DNA of 64,000 bases from the NCBI GenBank assembly GCA_017792465.1, contig CP051234.1, positions 622,606-686,605 of the forward strand, read 5' to 3'. Of the stretch, positions 1 to 9,332 are shown one piece after another. Every line of letters begins with the position of its first letter. The first letter of the stretch is position 1. The notes beneath the pieces were generated by a model, which worked only from the letters and a program-made list of their open reading frames with translations, did no database searches and was not told the origin of the DNA. Source of the DNA: Filomicrobium sp. GTDB lineage: Bacteria > Pseudomonadota > Alphaproteobacteria > Rhizobiales > Hyphomicrobiaceae. Made by a program: the position numbers and the translations under genes.

Positions 1-1355
1 TTTGCGTTCGGCGCGTTCATGACGTCGCCAAGGCTCCAGATGTTGTCGTAGCTCTTGTGGCGGAGCGTAGACTGGTCGACGTCGACCCATCCAGCCGCAT
101 CGGCGAGCGGCGAGACGCGGATGAAATCGGGCGCGGTCTGCGGCGGGCAGACGTGGATCATGTCGAATTCGACTTCGACCGTTTGCGGCTCGGTGTCGGG
201 CTTGGAGACCTTGAACCAGGCCTTCTTTGCGGCGCCGTCGATGGCTGTCAGATTGTGGAAGAAGTTGAGGTTGGCGTGATAGCGCTCGATGTATTTCATC
301 AGCGCCGGCACGTAATCCTTGACGCCGAACAGGACACCGCCGGCGTTATTGAAGTCGATGGTGATGTCTTTCAGGCGGCCCTGGCGCAACCAGTAGTCGG
401 CGGACAAATACATCGCTTTTTGTGGGGCTCCGGCGCATTTGATGGGCATTGGCGGCTGCGTAAACACCGCGCGGCCGCTCTTGAGGCCCTGGACGAGTTC
501 CCAGGTGTAGGGGGCAAGGTCGTAGCGGTAGTTCGAGGTGACGCCGTTCTTGCCGAGGGTCTCAACAAGGCCTTCGATGCCTTTCCAGTTGAGCTTCAAG
601 CCGGGGCAAACAATCAGCCGATCGTATTTGACGACCCGGCAGCCATCGAGAACGACCGCGTTGTTCTCAGGCTCGAAGGCGGCGACCGCGGATTTGATCC
701 AATGGACACCGCGCGGAATGAGAGAGGCCATCGTCTTGGCGGTCGTACTGGGATTGAAGACTCCGGCTCCAACCATGGTCCAGCCGGGCTGGTAATAATG
801 GATGTCGGCGGGATCGATGATCGCGATTTCAAGATCGGGTTTGCGAACCTGCAGACTTGCTGCAACCGATATCCCCGCTGCGCCACCACCGACGATCACC
901 ACATCGAAAGAGGCGTCGCCGACATCGGTCGGGGTCTTGCCGCCGTTGGCAATTCTGCGGACGACGCCAGCCATGTTGTAGCCGGCACTCTTGGCGGTCG
1001 ACAGGATGTCTGGAAGCGGAAGGCGTTCGGCCTGGGACAGTGACCATAGGGTCATCGAGCGGGTGCCTGTGCGGCAATAGGCAAAGACCGGGCCTGGCAG
1101 CGCATCCAGGGCCGTACCGAATTCATCGGAGGATTGATCGGTGACTTTACCCGTCTCGACGGGGATGTATTTGGCTTCCATGCCGAGCCGCATGGCTTCC
1201 GCTTCGATTTCTTCGAAGGTCGGCTGGTCGGGCGCTTCGCCGTTGGGGCGGTTGCAGATCACTGAGCGGAAGCCTTCGGCCTTCAGCTTCGCGAGATCTT
1301 CAATGGCGATCTGCGGGCCCAGTGACAGGCGGCTCGTGACCTTGTGCGATTCCAT
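1..1355 (-). CDS. Phosphatase (DUF442)-sulfide:quinone oxidoreductase fusion, 3' end cut by window edge
   Basis: Read on the minus strand from an ATG preceded by GGAGG with 8 bases between. About 451 codons are open to the window edge, with no stop seen. Residues 1-135 resemble the DUF442 (beta-lactamase-hydrolase-like phosphatase) domain, with a CRTGTRS loop near residue 94. From about residue 150 an FAD-binding GGGAAG motif begins a sulfide:quinone oxidoreductase of the SQOR type, with the KCAGAPQK segment that carries a redox cysteine in that family. Known SQRs oxidise sulfide to persulfide or polysulfide and pass electrons to quinone. The gene follows the persulfide-dioxygenase-like gene in the same direction, so the two probably act in series on sulfide. 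The N-terminal phosphatase domain has no proven role. Family assignment is firm; the C-terminus is not visible. Confidence 0.9.
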   Translation of the reverse strand, partial: MESHKVTSRLSLGPQIAIEDLAKLKAEGFRSVICNRPNGEAPDQPTFEEIEAEAMRLGMEAKYIPVETGKVTDQSSDEFGTALDALPGPVFAYCRTGTRSMTLWSLSQAERLPLPDILSTAKSAGYNMAGVVRRIANGGKTPTDVGDASFDVVIVGGGAAGISVAASLQVRKPDLEIAIIDPADIHYYQPGWTMVGAGVFNPSTTAKTMASLIPRGVHWIKSAVAAFEPENNAVVLDGCRVVKYDRLIVCPGLKLNWKGIEGLVETLGKNGVTSNYRYDLAPYTWELVQGLKSGRAVFTQPPMPIKCAGAPQKAMYLSADYWLRQGRLKDITIDFNNAGGVLFGVKDYVPALMKYIERYHANLNFFHNLTAIDGAAKKAWFKVSKPDTEPQTVEVEFDMIHVCPPQTAPDFIRVSPLADAAGWVDVDQSTLRHKSYDNIWSLGDVMNAPNA

Positions 1356-1479
1356 GCTCGTATCCTCCAAAGTGGCTTGCTTTTCGGCCATTGGCGGCCA
1401 TCAAGCCCTTGTTTTTCTGCGCTCTTTGAGATTGCCGCGGCTTAGCGTTCGACCCTCTAATTCGTTCGTTCGATCGGAG

Positions 1480-1498
1480 GCCAGGCGCGTGGCCTGGC
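1480..1498 (-). other. Hairpin between the two sulfide-oxidation genes
   Basis: A perfect 7-bp stem (GCCAGGC/GCCTGGC) with a 5-base loop starts 13 bases after the stop of the upstream metallo-beta-lactamase-fold gene. No T-run follows on the minus strand, so it is more likely an mRNA-stability or attenuation element than a full terminator. Confidence 0.4.
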
Positions 1499-1510
1499 GC
1501 TCCATCTTCG

Positions 1511-2395
1511 TTAGAGACCGTTGACCGGGACCTTCAGCATCGGCTTGCCGTCTTTGTCTGTCGGGATTTCGCCGGCGCGCATGTTCACCTGGAGCGAGGG
1601 AATGATCAGCTTGGGCATGCCGAGCTGGCTGTCGCGCTCGGTACGGAACTTGACGAACTCTTCTTTGGTTTTTCCGGCGCCGACGTGGATGTTGTGGGCT
1701 TTTTCTTCGCCGACTGTCGTTTCCCAGCGGATTTCGCGTCCGTTGGGGCCGTAGTCGTGGCACATGAAAAGGCGCATGGCGTCTGGCAGGGCCAGAAGCT
1801 TCTGGATGGAGTCGTAAAGGGTTCCTGCGTCACCGCCGGGGAAATCGGCGCGCGCGCTACCGCCGTCGGGCATAAAGAGCGTATCGCCGACGAAGGCTGC
1901 GTCGCCGATGACATGCGTCATGCAGGCAGGCGTATGGCCGGGGCTGTGGATCGCAAAGGCGGTCATGCCACCGATTTCATAGGTGTCGCCGTCGTCAAAC
2001 AGACGATCGAACTGGCTGCCGTCGCGCTGGAATTCGGTGCCTTCATTGAAGACTTTTCCGAAGGTGTCCTGGACGACTGTAATATTGCGACCGATCCCGA
2101 TTTTACCGCCAAGTTTCTCTTGGATGTAGGGCGCTGCTGAAAGGTGATCGGCATGGACGTGGGTCTCGATCAGCCATTCCAGTTTGAGGCCGCGCTTCTT
2201 GATGTCGGCGATGATTTCGTCGGCGTGATCAAAGGTGATGCGGCCGGCCGCGTAGTCGATGTCCATCACCGAGTCGACGACGGCACAAGCCTCGGAGTTG
2301 GGGTCTTTCACGACATAGCTGATGGTGTTGGTTGCCTGGTCGAAAAAGCCTTTGACGTCCGGCTTCACGGTCATATCAACGGGGTAATCTGACAT
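1511..2395 (-). CDS. Persulfide-dioxygenase-like metallo-beta-lactamase-fold protein
   Basis: 294 residues. The HVHADH metal-binding motif is near residue 78, with further ligand motifs in SPGHT and CHDYGPNG. The RADFPGGD segment is typical of the ETHE1/Blh group of sulfur dioxygenases, which use one non-haem iron to oxidise glutathione persulfide to sulfite. The ATG follows GGAGGAAT closely. The SQR fusion lies 155 bp downstream on the same strand, which fits a sulfide detoxification or oxidation operon. A second family member lies at 54153-55028. A glyoxalase II-like role is a less likely alternative given this neighbour. Confidence 0.88.
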   Translation of the reverse strand: MSDYPVDMTVKPDVKGFFDQATNTISYVVKDPNSEACAVVDSVMDIDYAAGRITFDHADEIIADIKKRGLKLEWLIETHVHADHLSAAPYIQEKLGGKIGIGRNITVVQDTFGKVFNEGTEFQRDGSQFDRLFDDGDTYEIGGMTAFAIHSPGHTPACMTHVIGDAAFVGDTLFMPDGGSARADFPGGDAGTLYDSIQKLLALPDAMRLFMCHDYGPNGREIRWETTVGEEKAHNIHVGAGKTKEEFVKFRTERDSQLGMPKLIIPSLQVNMRAGEIPTDKDGKPMLKVPVNGL

Positions 2396-3149
2396 TCATA
2401 TTCCTCCATTTGCGTCGGCGGCAGGTCGTGCGTCAGGTGGCGCTCGATTGCCGGCTTGGCCTCTTGCAACCGGTTGCTGGCTCGACGCGATGCGCGACAG
2501 CTGTCCGTTGCGGGTCATTGCACTCGTGTGGCCTGCCGGTCTTGGCCGTTTCTGACGAGGTCTGGCGTATGCCATTCACTTGGTTGCGCGCCGCCTCATA
2601 TTCAAGTTTTTGTATATTTATGTACTTTAATGCCCGACAAGTGGAAGTCGCGCAAGCCCAAACTTGACTCGAACAGTTTGACTTTAGGCATACCCAGTTC
2701 GCTTTCGGGTAGTGCTGGCGCGAAGAGGGTGGACCGCGCTGATCACTCGGGCACGAGCTGCGTGAAGGCATGGTCTTGCGCGGAGGCACGTCCGCTTTCC
2801 AATTTTGAAGCCGTGGGCTGGCTTGCGTGTTCGCGTGGATACGGGGGCATCAATCACGGGACTGCTTGTTTCACGCCGCCTGCCATCTACGCGCCTCTCG
2901 CTTGGAACACCCCTAAGTGCTTTGGACGCAGACGACGATCGACTTTTTGTTTTCTTCGATCAATTCCTCAAAATACTCAGATCCTATCAGCCGTTTCGTG
3001 TCGCCGTAAATTCGCGTCAAATTTATTTTACTGGATTTGAGTTGATTTTATTCAACCGTTCCACCGGGAACTGAAAATGTTTCATAGCCACCGCATTTAC
3101 CTGCGCAGCAAGAACGCAAAACAATTACTTACAGCGCAGGAGATGATCA
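2396..3149. other. Divergent intergenic region with AT-rich patches and inverted repeats
   Basis: No convincing gene is seen in these 754 bases; the small open frames lack a ribosome site and recognisable products. An AT-rich patch lies at about 2590-2640. Nearer the RTX gene are two adjoining inverted repeats: TCAAAT (3017-3022) with ATTTGA (3035-3040), and GTTGA (3041-3045) with TCAAC (3052-3056). The region must hold the promoters of the sulfide genes (leftward) and the RTX gene (rightward). Confidence 0.45.
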
Positions 3150-5513
3150 ATGGCCTTAAAGACAACTTCTTCGACCAAAGAAATTACCGAAACGAAACCC
3201 ACCGCTCCAGACGTTCGGAACGAATTCAAAACCAATATCAACGGCACCAGCGCGAATGACGTGCTCTATGGGAATTACGCCGATAACTACATGTATGGCA
3301 TCGAAGGCAATGACACCTTCATGGGCAGTGACGGATCCGACGAGATGCACGGCAGCGACGGCGACGATACCGTCAACTACTCGAACTCTCCGAAAGCTGT
3401 AACCGTCAACCTTATGAAAGGAAGTGGGAAGGGTGGCTATGCCCAAGGTGACAAGTATGTTTCGGTCGAAAACGTAAAAGGATCCCAGTACAAAGACACG
3501 ATCTTTGGGGACAACAAGAAGAACGTCCTCGATGGTGGGCATGGCGATGACTATCTAGCCGGCGCAGGTGGCGACGACGAACTGATTGGCGGCGTCGGCA
3601 ATGACATTCTCGAAGGCGGCGTCGGCGAAGACTTCCTCGACGGCGGCAGCGACATCGACACCGCGTCATATGCCAATGCGACCTCCAGCGTCATCGCCGA
3701 CCTCGAAAGGGGTGGCATCTATGGCGAGGCCTTCGGCGACACCTACAAAAGCATTGAAAACCTCGCCGGATCGGCCCATTCCGACTGGCTTTACGGCGAC
3801 GACGGCGCCAACGAAATTTCAGGCGGCGGCGCCCAGGACTTCCTCTATGGGCGCGAGGGCAATGATGTCTTAAACGGTGAGGGTGGCGACGATATTCTCG
3901 ATGGCGGCGAAGGCGCCGACGTCTTGAATGGCGGCTCAGGCACCGACGAGGCGAACTATAAAGACTCGGACAAAGGGGTGACCGTGCGGCTTGCCGGCGT
4001 TTCCGAAGGCGGAACGGCCGAAGGCGACACCTATTCCAGCGTAGAAAATGCCGTCGGCTCCGACCATAACGATGTTTTCTATGGAACAGCTTATGCCAAC
4101 ACCTTCTGGGGGCGCGGTGGAGATGACGTCTTCAAGGGCGACGGCGGCATGGACCATTTCGATGGCGGCGCCGACAGCGACACGGTCGATTATCGCGGAT
4201 CTGATGAGGCTGTGACGGTCAATCTTGCCACCGGCCAGGGAGACGGCGGAGACGCCTGGGGCGATACTTATCAGTCCATCGAAAACATCTATGGCAGCGA
4301 ACAAGAAGAAAACCTTCTGATCGGGAATGACGGCGACAATATCATTAAATCCTTCGGCCACCATGATGATATAGAAGGCGGCGCTGGAAATGATGATATT
4401 TATGTCTATGGCGCCTTTGAAACTATTAATGCCGGAGATGACGACGACTTTATTCGAGTTATTGACAGCAAAGACCAGGATTTCTGGGAAAGTCAGTATT
4501 TGCTTGGAACCGGCGTTCGGGTTCGCGATGGCCAACTTTCCTATCGTGACGAAAATGGAAATATTATTCGCGGCCCAGATGGCAATTTCCACACGGGCCT
4601 CGTGATAGATGGTGGTGAGGGCGAGGATACCGTTGACTTCGGGCTCAGCAATTGGGTGAACGAGGGGACGTCGGCTCTTTCCGATCACGGCGGCGTCAGC
4701 GTCGATCTCTCTGCAATTCGCTTTTCCTTTGAGGGTCACCATTACAATGGTGAGACGAGTTCGAACACCGGAAACCCGCTTGGCGATGACCATGTCACCA
4801 AAGGCTGGATCACCAACGTCGAAAACGTCTACGGCACGCAGTACGAGGACTACATCGAGGGTAACGCCAGCGATAACAAGTTTGTCGGCGGCGGCAGCGA
4901 TGATGTTCTGCGTGGTGAAGAAGGCAATGACGAACTGCGCGGCGACGCTGGTGACGATACCCTCGATGGCGGCGCGGACGACGATACGCTGAATGGTGGC
5001 GCGGGCGCCGATGAGCTGATCGGTGGTGAGGGCGAAGACACGGCGGACTATCTGGGTAGTGCGCTTGGGGTCAACGTCAGTCTGACATCAAACATCGGCA
5101 CCGAAGGCGACGCCGCCGGGGATACGCTGAGCGGAATCGAGAACCTTTCTGGCAGCGACGAAGGTGATTTCCTTGAAGGTAACTCGGACGCTAACGTGAT
5201 CATGGGGAATGACGGCGCCGACATCATCGATGGCGCCGGTGGAAACGACATTCTCTATGGCGGTGCGGACGGCGACACCTTCTTGTTCGGATCGGAGTTC
5301 TACTTCGACGACAGCACCGTCCTGATCATGGACTTCGACGCGAGCGAGGATGTCGTCGATCTCACGCACCTTCCCGGGTTCGAAAGCGCTCAGGATGTTG
5401 TGGATCAGCTCGATCAGTTGGGTCCGGATGCCGTCCTGCATTACGAAGGGGCCATGCTCGGATTTGTCGGCGTGCCGGTTTCCGAACTGACCGCAGACAA
5501 CTTCCTGGTCTAA
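3150..5513 (+). CDS. Large secreted RTX-type calcium-binding repeat protein
   Basis: 787 residues, very acidic and free of cysteine, with many GGxGxDxLxG nonapeptides that bind calcium after export in RTX proteins. Six larger units are visible, each opening with a D-T/E-x-x-Y/F motif at about residues 73, 170, 266, 344, 493 and 630. Each unit continues with VTVNL-like, GDTYxSxEN and glycine-rich nonapeptide stretches. There is no Sec signal. The C-terminus ends in a hydrophobic, aspartate-containing tail (LTADNFLV), as in many type I secretion substrates. AGGAG precedes the ATG by 7 bases and a terminator follows. No type I secretion genes occur in the window. No enzymatic domain is seen, so an S-layer, adhesin or matrix role is inference only. 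Confidence 0.88.
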   Translation: MALKTTSSTKEITETKPTAPDVRNEFKTNINGTSANDVLYGNYADNYMYGIEGNDTFMGSDGSDEMHGSDGDDTVNYSNSPKAVTVNLMKGSGKGGYAQGDKYVSVENVKGSQYKDTIFGDNKKNVLDGGHGDDYLAGAGGDDELIGGVGNDILEGGVGEDFLDGGSDIDTASYANATSSVIADLERGGIYGEAFGDTYKSIENLAGSAHSDWLYGDDGANEISGGGAQDFLYGREGNDVLNGEGGDDILDGGEGADVLNGGSGTDEANYKDSDKGVTVRLAGVSEGGTAEGDTYSSVENAVGSDHNDVFYGTAYANTFWGRGGDDVFKGDGGMDHFDGGADSDTVDYRGSDEAVTVNLATGQGDGGDAWGDTYQSIENIYGSEQEENLLIGNDGDNIIKSFGHHDDIEGGAGNDDIYVYGAFETINAGDDDDFIRVIDSKDQDFWESQYLLGTGVRVRDGQLSYRDENGNIIRGPDGNFHTGLVIDGGEGEDTVDFGLSNWVNEGTSALSDHGGVSVDLSAIRFSFEGHHYNGETSSNTGNPLGDDHVTKGWITNVENVYGTQYEDYIEGNASDNKFVGGGSDDVLRGEEGNDELRGDAGDDTLDGGADDDTLNGGAGADELIGGEGEDTADYLGSALGVNVSLTSNIGTEGDAAGDTLSGIENLSGSDEGDFLEGNSDANVIMGNDGADIIDGAGGNDILYGGADGDTFLFGSEFYFDDSTVLIMDFDASEDVVDLTHLPGFESAQDVVDQLDQLGPDAVLHYEGAMLGFVGVPVSELTADNFLV

Positions 5514-5534
5514 GACGGTCCAAATTGATTTGCG

Positions 5535-5567
5535 AGGCGCGGTCTTCCCAATAGGCCGCGCCTTTTC
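5535..5567 (+). terminator. Intrinsic terminator of the RTX gene
   Basis: An 8-bp perfect stem (AGGCGCGG/CCGCGCCT) is followed by TTTTCC, 21 bases after the RTX stop codon. Confidence 0.8.
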
Positions 5568-5796
5568 CTATCCGAGCCGGTGTGCGGTTTGGGGCGTGGC
5601 AGGCGCTTTGGCGTTGGGCGGTGTCCTCACGCATCTGCAAACGTCCTTGAGCGCTTCGGCTATTCGTTCTCACTTCGACAGTCTGTCGTAAGCCAACTTG
5701 CTTAATGCGCGCAGCTTTTGTTTTGCTGCCGCGGTGGCAGGCTCTAAAATCATTGCCCCTATCCAATGTGAATTCTTTGCGCCGCAGTCGCGCTTA

Positions 5797-6183
5797 TCAG
5801 TGGAGCCGGTCGAAGACACTGCGCAGAGTTTCGGTCGGGATCGTTCGTTCGCCGAAGTCGCGGGCGCTGAAGATCGTGATCATCGGTAGCGCCCTGACGA
5901 TGGCGAGGCGGACGTCGTGCTCGTCGGCATGAACGAGAACGTTGCTGGACTGAAAGCCGTAAGCGGGCTTGTCAATTCCATACATCCGGCGGCCCATTTC
6001 CGAATTGCATGCGCCGAGGATCTGGAAGTTACTGAATTTGACACCGAATTTCTTGCTCAGCGCATCAGCGACTTCGAGCTGGGTGACGATGCCGTAGCCT
6101 TGCTGGCGCAGATCGTTCGATGCGCGTTCCAGGCAGTCGAATAAGTCGGTGCCGTTGAGGACTCTTTCGTAGGCGTATTCCAT
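5797..6183 (-). CDS. DUF302 domain protein
   Basis: 128 residues from the ATG at 6183, chosen because AGGAG lies 7 bases upstream; a longer frame reaches 6246 but starts with low-complexity Arg/Pro/Ser residues. The pattern GYGIVTQLEV...ILGACN...A is that of DUF302, a small domain of unknown chemistry often found near sulfur, copper or stress genes. There is no signal peptide or membrane span, so it is probably cytoplasmic. The Sel1-repeat gene lies upstream on the same strand, 128 bases away. No catalytic residues can be named. Confidence 0.75.
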   Translation of the reverse strand: MEYAYERVLNGTDLFDCLERASNDLRQQGYGIVTQLEVADALSKKFGVKFSNFQILGACNSEMGRRMYGIDKPAYGFQSSNVLVHADEHDVRLAIVRALPMITIFSARDFGERTIPTETLRSVFDRLH

Positions 6184-6311
6184 TTTGCTTCTCCTATTAG
6201 AGGGGGCGGCGCGTGGGGCTGACGGCCTGGGCCGCCGGTTCGTCAATCTGGTTGTTTGAGCTCATGGACATCTCGTGGCGTCTTTATGGATTGACTGTCC
6301 CGGACGTGTTG

Positions 6312-7064
6312 TCAGCCTTCGGCTTGCTTGGCGGGCTTGGTCGGACTGTTGCCAGTTGCCGATTGGCTCTGTCCGTTTCCATCGCCCTGTTGGCTTTCCA
6401 GTTTCTTGAGGAGTGTCTGGGCTTCTGAAACCTTGGTCGGGCTCAGCTTAGCCAACAGGCTATCTCGGGCTTTGACGGCTGGCTTGAAGTCCTGGCGGGC
6501 TGCGAATTCGTAGTAGGCGTAGGCCATCGCGGCGTTCTTCTCACCGCCCCATCCGTTCTGCCACATCCGGGCAAGATCAAACTGCGCCTTGGCGTTGCCG
6601 TCGGCGGATGCTTCTTCGAGGAGGTTGCGGGCCTTGTCGAAGTTCTGCAGAACGCCGACGCCGTCCAGGTAGAGGTGCCCAAGTTCGGCTTTGGCCTTAA
6701 CGACGCCTTGTTCAGAAGCCTTCTCGAACCAGCGCTTGGCTTCCTGGAAGTTTCGCTCGCCGTCAATCAAGCCCATTTCGTAAATGCGGCCGAGGCGATA
6801 CTGGGCGTCTGCGTTGCCGTGTTCGGCCAAGCTTTGCAGGATGCTTTCTTCGCCTTTGAAATCACCTTGGGAAGCCGCGCGGTTTGCTTCTTTGATGTTG
6901 GTTCTGGTGGATGCGTTCAGGAATTGCTGGTTGGCAAATGGGTTGTGATAGATGAACGCCGACGCCATGAACGCGAAAGCGACCGCAGCAAGCAGGAACG
7001 GACCAAAGCTTGGCGGTTCCGGTGGGCCGTTTTGGGTTTCGGGTTGTTTGGTTGCCATGGACAT
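6312..7064 (-). CDS. Membrane-anchored Sel1/TPR-like repeat protein
   Basis: 250 residues. A single hydrophobic segment at about residues 23-40 is followed by Sel1-like helical repeats, seen as A-x-Y-R-L-G-x-x-Y, A-x-x-x-L-G-x-L-Y and A-x-x-D-L-A-x-M motifs spaced about 36 residues apart (roughly 75-200). The Gln/Ser/Lys-rich tail looks disordered. Such repeats mediate protein-protein contacts. With one N-terminal span the repeats are probably periplasmic, but topology is not proven. AGGAG lies 6 bases before the ATG. The partner is unknown. Confidence 0.8.
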   Translation of the reverse strand: MSMATKQPETQNGPPEPPSFGPFLLAAVAFAFMASAFIYHNPFANQQFLNASTRTNIKEANRAASQGDFKGEESILQSLAEHGNADAQYRLGRIYEMGLIDGERNFQEAKRWFEKASEQGVVKAKAELGHLYLDGVGVLQNFDKARNLLEEASADGNAKAQFDLARMWQNGWGGEKNAAMAYAYYEFAARQDFKPAVKARDSLLAKLSPTKVSEAQTLLKKLESQQGDGNGQSQSATGNSPTKPAKQAEG

Positions 7065-7467
7065 CTGCGGCTCCTATTTATGTCGTGACTTTTTGGGGGC
7101 TTTGTCGGGCAGGGCCCCGCTCCCTTTGGCACTTGCCGGCGACGGGAGTTTGTGACGCCGGCCGGCGATCGAGCAGAACGCTTATAGTTTGGGAGTCTTC
7201 TGGCAATGCCTGTGCCAAGCCCTCAACACTCTGGATTCTCGGATGGAATTCCGTCCTGGCGTCTCGAGTAAAAATCTTTTTGGGGGATTTCGACCACCGC
7301 GCGCATGTCCAGGCACCAGGGGGCTGCGGTCCCATCGGCATCTGGCATGATCGCGGTGTTCGTTTTGCAGAAAGGGGGCGGGTTGTGCGTCATTGAAGGG
7401 GACGTCTTTCATGCCCCATACGCGTTCGATTTCATGCACGTGAATTTCGTTGGCGTTCCGGCCCAGG
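7065..7467. other. 403-bp gap without a supported gene
   Basis: It lies between two minus-strand genes (cupin and Sel1 protein). Open frames here lack ribosome sites and recognisable products. No strong hairpin or repeat was noticed; it presumably holds the Sel1 gene promoter. Confidence 0.4.
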
Positions 7468-7830
7468 CTAAGCGAGATCGTGGAGTTCGGGGGCCAGGCT
7501 GGGATCTAAGAAGAGCGCGATCCAAACTGTGGGGTTGTTCGGATCCGTCCAGGTGACGCGATGGCGGCAATGCGCGGGAAGGTAGACGGCGTCACCGGCG
7601 ACGAGTTTGCGCTCCTTATCGTCACCCTCGATCTGCAGCTGCGCGCTCCCGGCGATCACCATCACCCATTCAGCTTCGTCCTGGTCATACCAGAAGCCCT
7701 CTGGTGAAGCCTGTCCATGCGAAACGATACGCTCAAGGCGGACCCCCTTGGCTGTCAGCATCGCCTGCGTAATCTCAGCGGCCGTGGCGTCGGGCGTTGG
7801 GTTGCATAGGTTTCGAACAGCCGATTGCAT
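7468..7830 (-). CDS. Small cupin-domain protein
   Basis: 120 residues from the ATG at 7830, which has GGAGAGAG upstream; the open frame continues to 7902. The single cupin barrel shows a G-x(5)-P-x-x-x-x-H motif (GDAVYLPAHCRH) and an E-W-V-M-V-I-x-G-x-A strand pair typical of short bacterial cupins. These bind a metal or act as sensors or isomerases; the substrate cannot be told. It is divergent from the purine permease, and no operon partner is obvious. Confidence 0.75.
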   Translation of the reverse strand: MQSAVRNLCNPTPDATAAEITQAMLTAKGVRLERIVSHGQASPEGFWYDQDEAEWVMVIAGSAQLQIEGDDKERKLVAGDAVYLPAHCRHRVTWTDPNNPTVWIALFLDPSLAPELHDLA

Positions 7831-8005
7831 GGTCTCTCTCCGGGGTTGCGGTTCTGCGTCGATCTTCATATCCGCCACCGGGAGGTTAGCAGCCTTGCGC
7901 ATGGCTCGCGATCCGGATTGGTTTGTTTGGTGACAGTTTCTGGTAGGACCAAACTGCCGGGAATGATACAGGCGCTAATGGCCGATATGGACGGGGCGAG
8001 GGGCA

Positions 8006-9301
8006 ATGGAATTTCTTGAACGCTGGTTCGAGCTCAAGCGGCATCGGACAAACTTGCGGACGGAGCTGCTGGCTGGCGCGACGACCTTCATGACGATGGC
8101 CTACATCATCTTCGTCAACCCCTCGATTCTTGCCGAAGCCGGTATGGACAAGGGCGCGGTGTTCGTGGCGACTTGCCTCGCCGCGGCGATCGGCTCGGCT
8201 TTGATGGGGCTGTGGGCGAATTATCCAGTCGCGCTCGCGCCGGGCATGGGTCTCAACGCCTACTTCACCTATGGCGTGGTTCTGGGCCTGGGCCATTCCT
8301 GGGAGACGGCTCTGGGAGCGGTGTTTCTATCAGGCATCTTGTTTTTGATCGTCAGCCTGACGCATATCCGCGAGTGGGTTCTCAACTCGATGCCGCGGAA
8401 CCTGAAGTTAGCGATTGCTGCTGGCATCGGCTTTTTCCTCGCCATCGTCGGCCTGCAAAGTGCCGGGATTATCGCCGCGCATCCGGTGACGCTGGTCACG
8501 CTTGGCAATCTGAAGGCGCCGTCGGTGGTTCTTGCCGTCCTTGGATTTGTGCTGATCGTGGCGCTCGATGCACGCAAGGTGCCTGGGGCTATTCTGATTG
8601 GGATATTGGCGACTGCGGTTGCGGGCATGGTCCTGGGTCAAGCAAAGTTCGGCGGTGTGTTCTCGATGCCGCCTTCAATCGCGCCGGTCTTCCTGAAGCT
8701 CGATATCGCCAAGGCCTTAGAGATCGGATTAATCGCAATTGTCTTCACGTTCTTCTTTGTCGACGTTTTCGACAACACCGGGACGCTGGTTGGCGTTGCG
8801 CACAAGGCGCGGCTCCTCAATGCTGACGGTACCTTGCCCAGAGCCAATCGCGCGCTGACGGCGGATTCTGTCGCCGCGATTGCAGGCGCGGCCATCGGGA
8901 CCTCGACGACGACCAGCTATATCGAGAGTGCGGCGGGTGTGAATGTTGGCGGGCGCACCGGGCTCGTTTCGGTTACGGTTGCGCTATTATTTCTACTGGC
9001 GCTTTTTCTGGCGCCGCTAGCCGGGTCGATTCCGGCTTTTGCAACGGCGCCCGCGCTTGTCTACGTCGCCTGCTTGATGATGGAAGCGCTGAAGGATCTC
9101 GACTACGAGGATCCGACCGAGTTTGTTCCAGCCGGCATCACCATCGTCTCTATGCCGCTTACGTTCTCAATCGCCCACGGGATCGCGTTTGGGATTATCA
9201 CCCATGCCGCTATCAAACTTCTGACCGGAAATTTCCGGCAAGTCTCCCCGGCGATGGCGGTTTTGGCCGTGCTCTTTGTCGTGAAGTTTGCGTGGCTTTG
9301 A
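8006..9301 (+). CDS. NCS2-family (AzgA/GhxP-like) purine permease
   Basis: 431 residues with about a dozen hydrophobic spans. The N-terminal RTELLAGATTFMTMAYIIFVNP, split here by motif as RTELLAG and TFMTMAYI, and the APGMGLNAYF motif are hallmarks of the AzgA-like guanine/hypoxanthine/adenine permeases in the nucleobase:cation symporter-2 superfamily. Later motifs include DVFDNTGTLVG and GTSTTTSYIES, which line the substrate site in that family. It is an inner membrane protein that imports purine bases with protons. A GGGG ribosome site is close to the ATG. Exact base specificity cannot be read from sequence. Confidence 0.88.
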   Translation: MEFLERWFELKRHRTNLRTELLAGATTFMTMAYIIFVNPSILAEAGMDKGAVFVATCLAAAIGSALMGLWANYPVALAPGMGLNAYFTYGVVLGLGHSWETALGAVFLSGILFLIVSLTHIREWVLNSMPRNLKLAIAAGIGFFLAIVGLQSAGIIAAHPVTLVTLGNLKAPSVVLAVLGFVLIVALDARKVPGAILIGILATAVAGMVLGQAKFGGVFSMPPSIAPVFLKLDIAKALEIGLIAIVFTFFFVDVFDNTGTLVGVAHKARLLNADGTLPRANRALTADSVAAIAGAAIGTSTTTSYIESAAGVNVGGRTGLVSVTVALLFLLALFLAPLAGSIPAFATAPALVYVACLMMEALKDLDYEDPTEFVPAGITIVSMPLTFSIAHGIAFGIITHAAIKLLTGNFRQVSPAMAVLAVLFVVKFAWL

Positions 9302-9332
9302 ACTCGCCTTCGACGCTATCCGTTGGGTGACC

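Noticed and set aside
57-1043. Long plus-strand open frame opposite the SQR fusion
   Set aside because: It has no recognisable product, and the minus-strand frame codes a clear SQR with motifs and a ribosome site; the plus frame is a shadow.
2396-3149. Possible BigR operator for the sulfide genes
   Set aside because: AT-rich patches exist but I could not match a BigR palindrome, and no bigR-like gene is in the window.
3936-4793. 285-codon minus-strand frame inside the RTX gene
   Set aside because: Repeat-rich sequence in the RTX gene opens all frames; the plus strand has ribosome site, family motifs and terminator.
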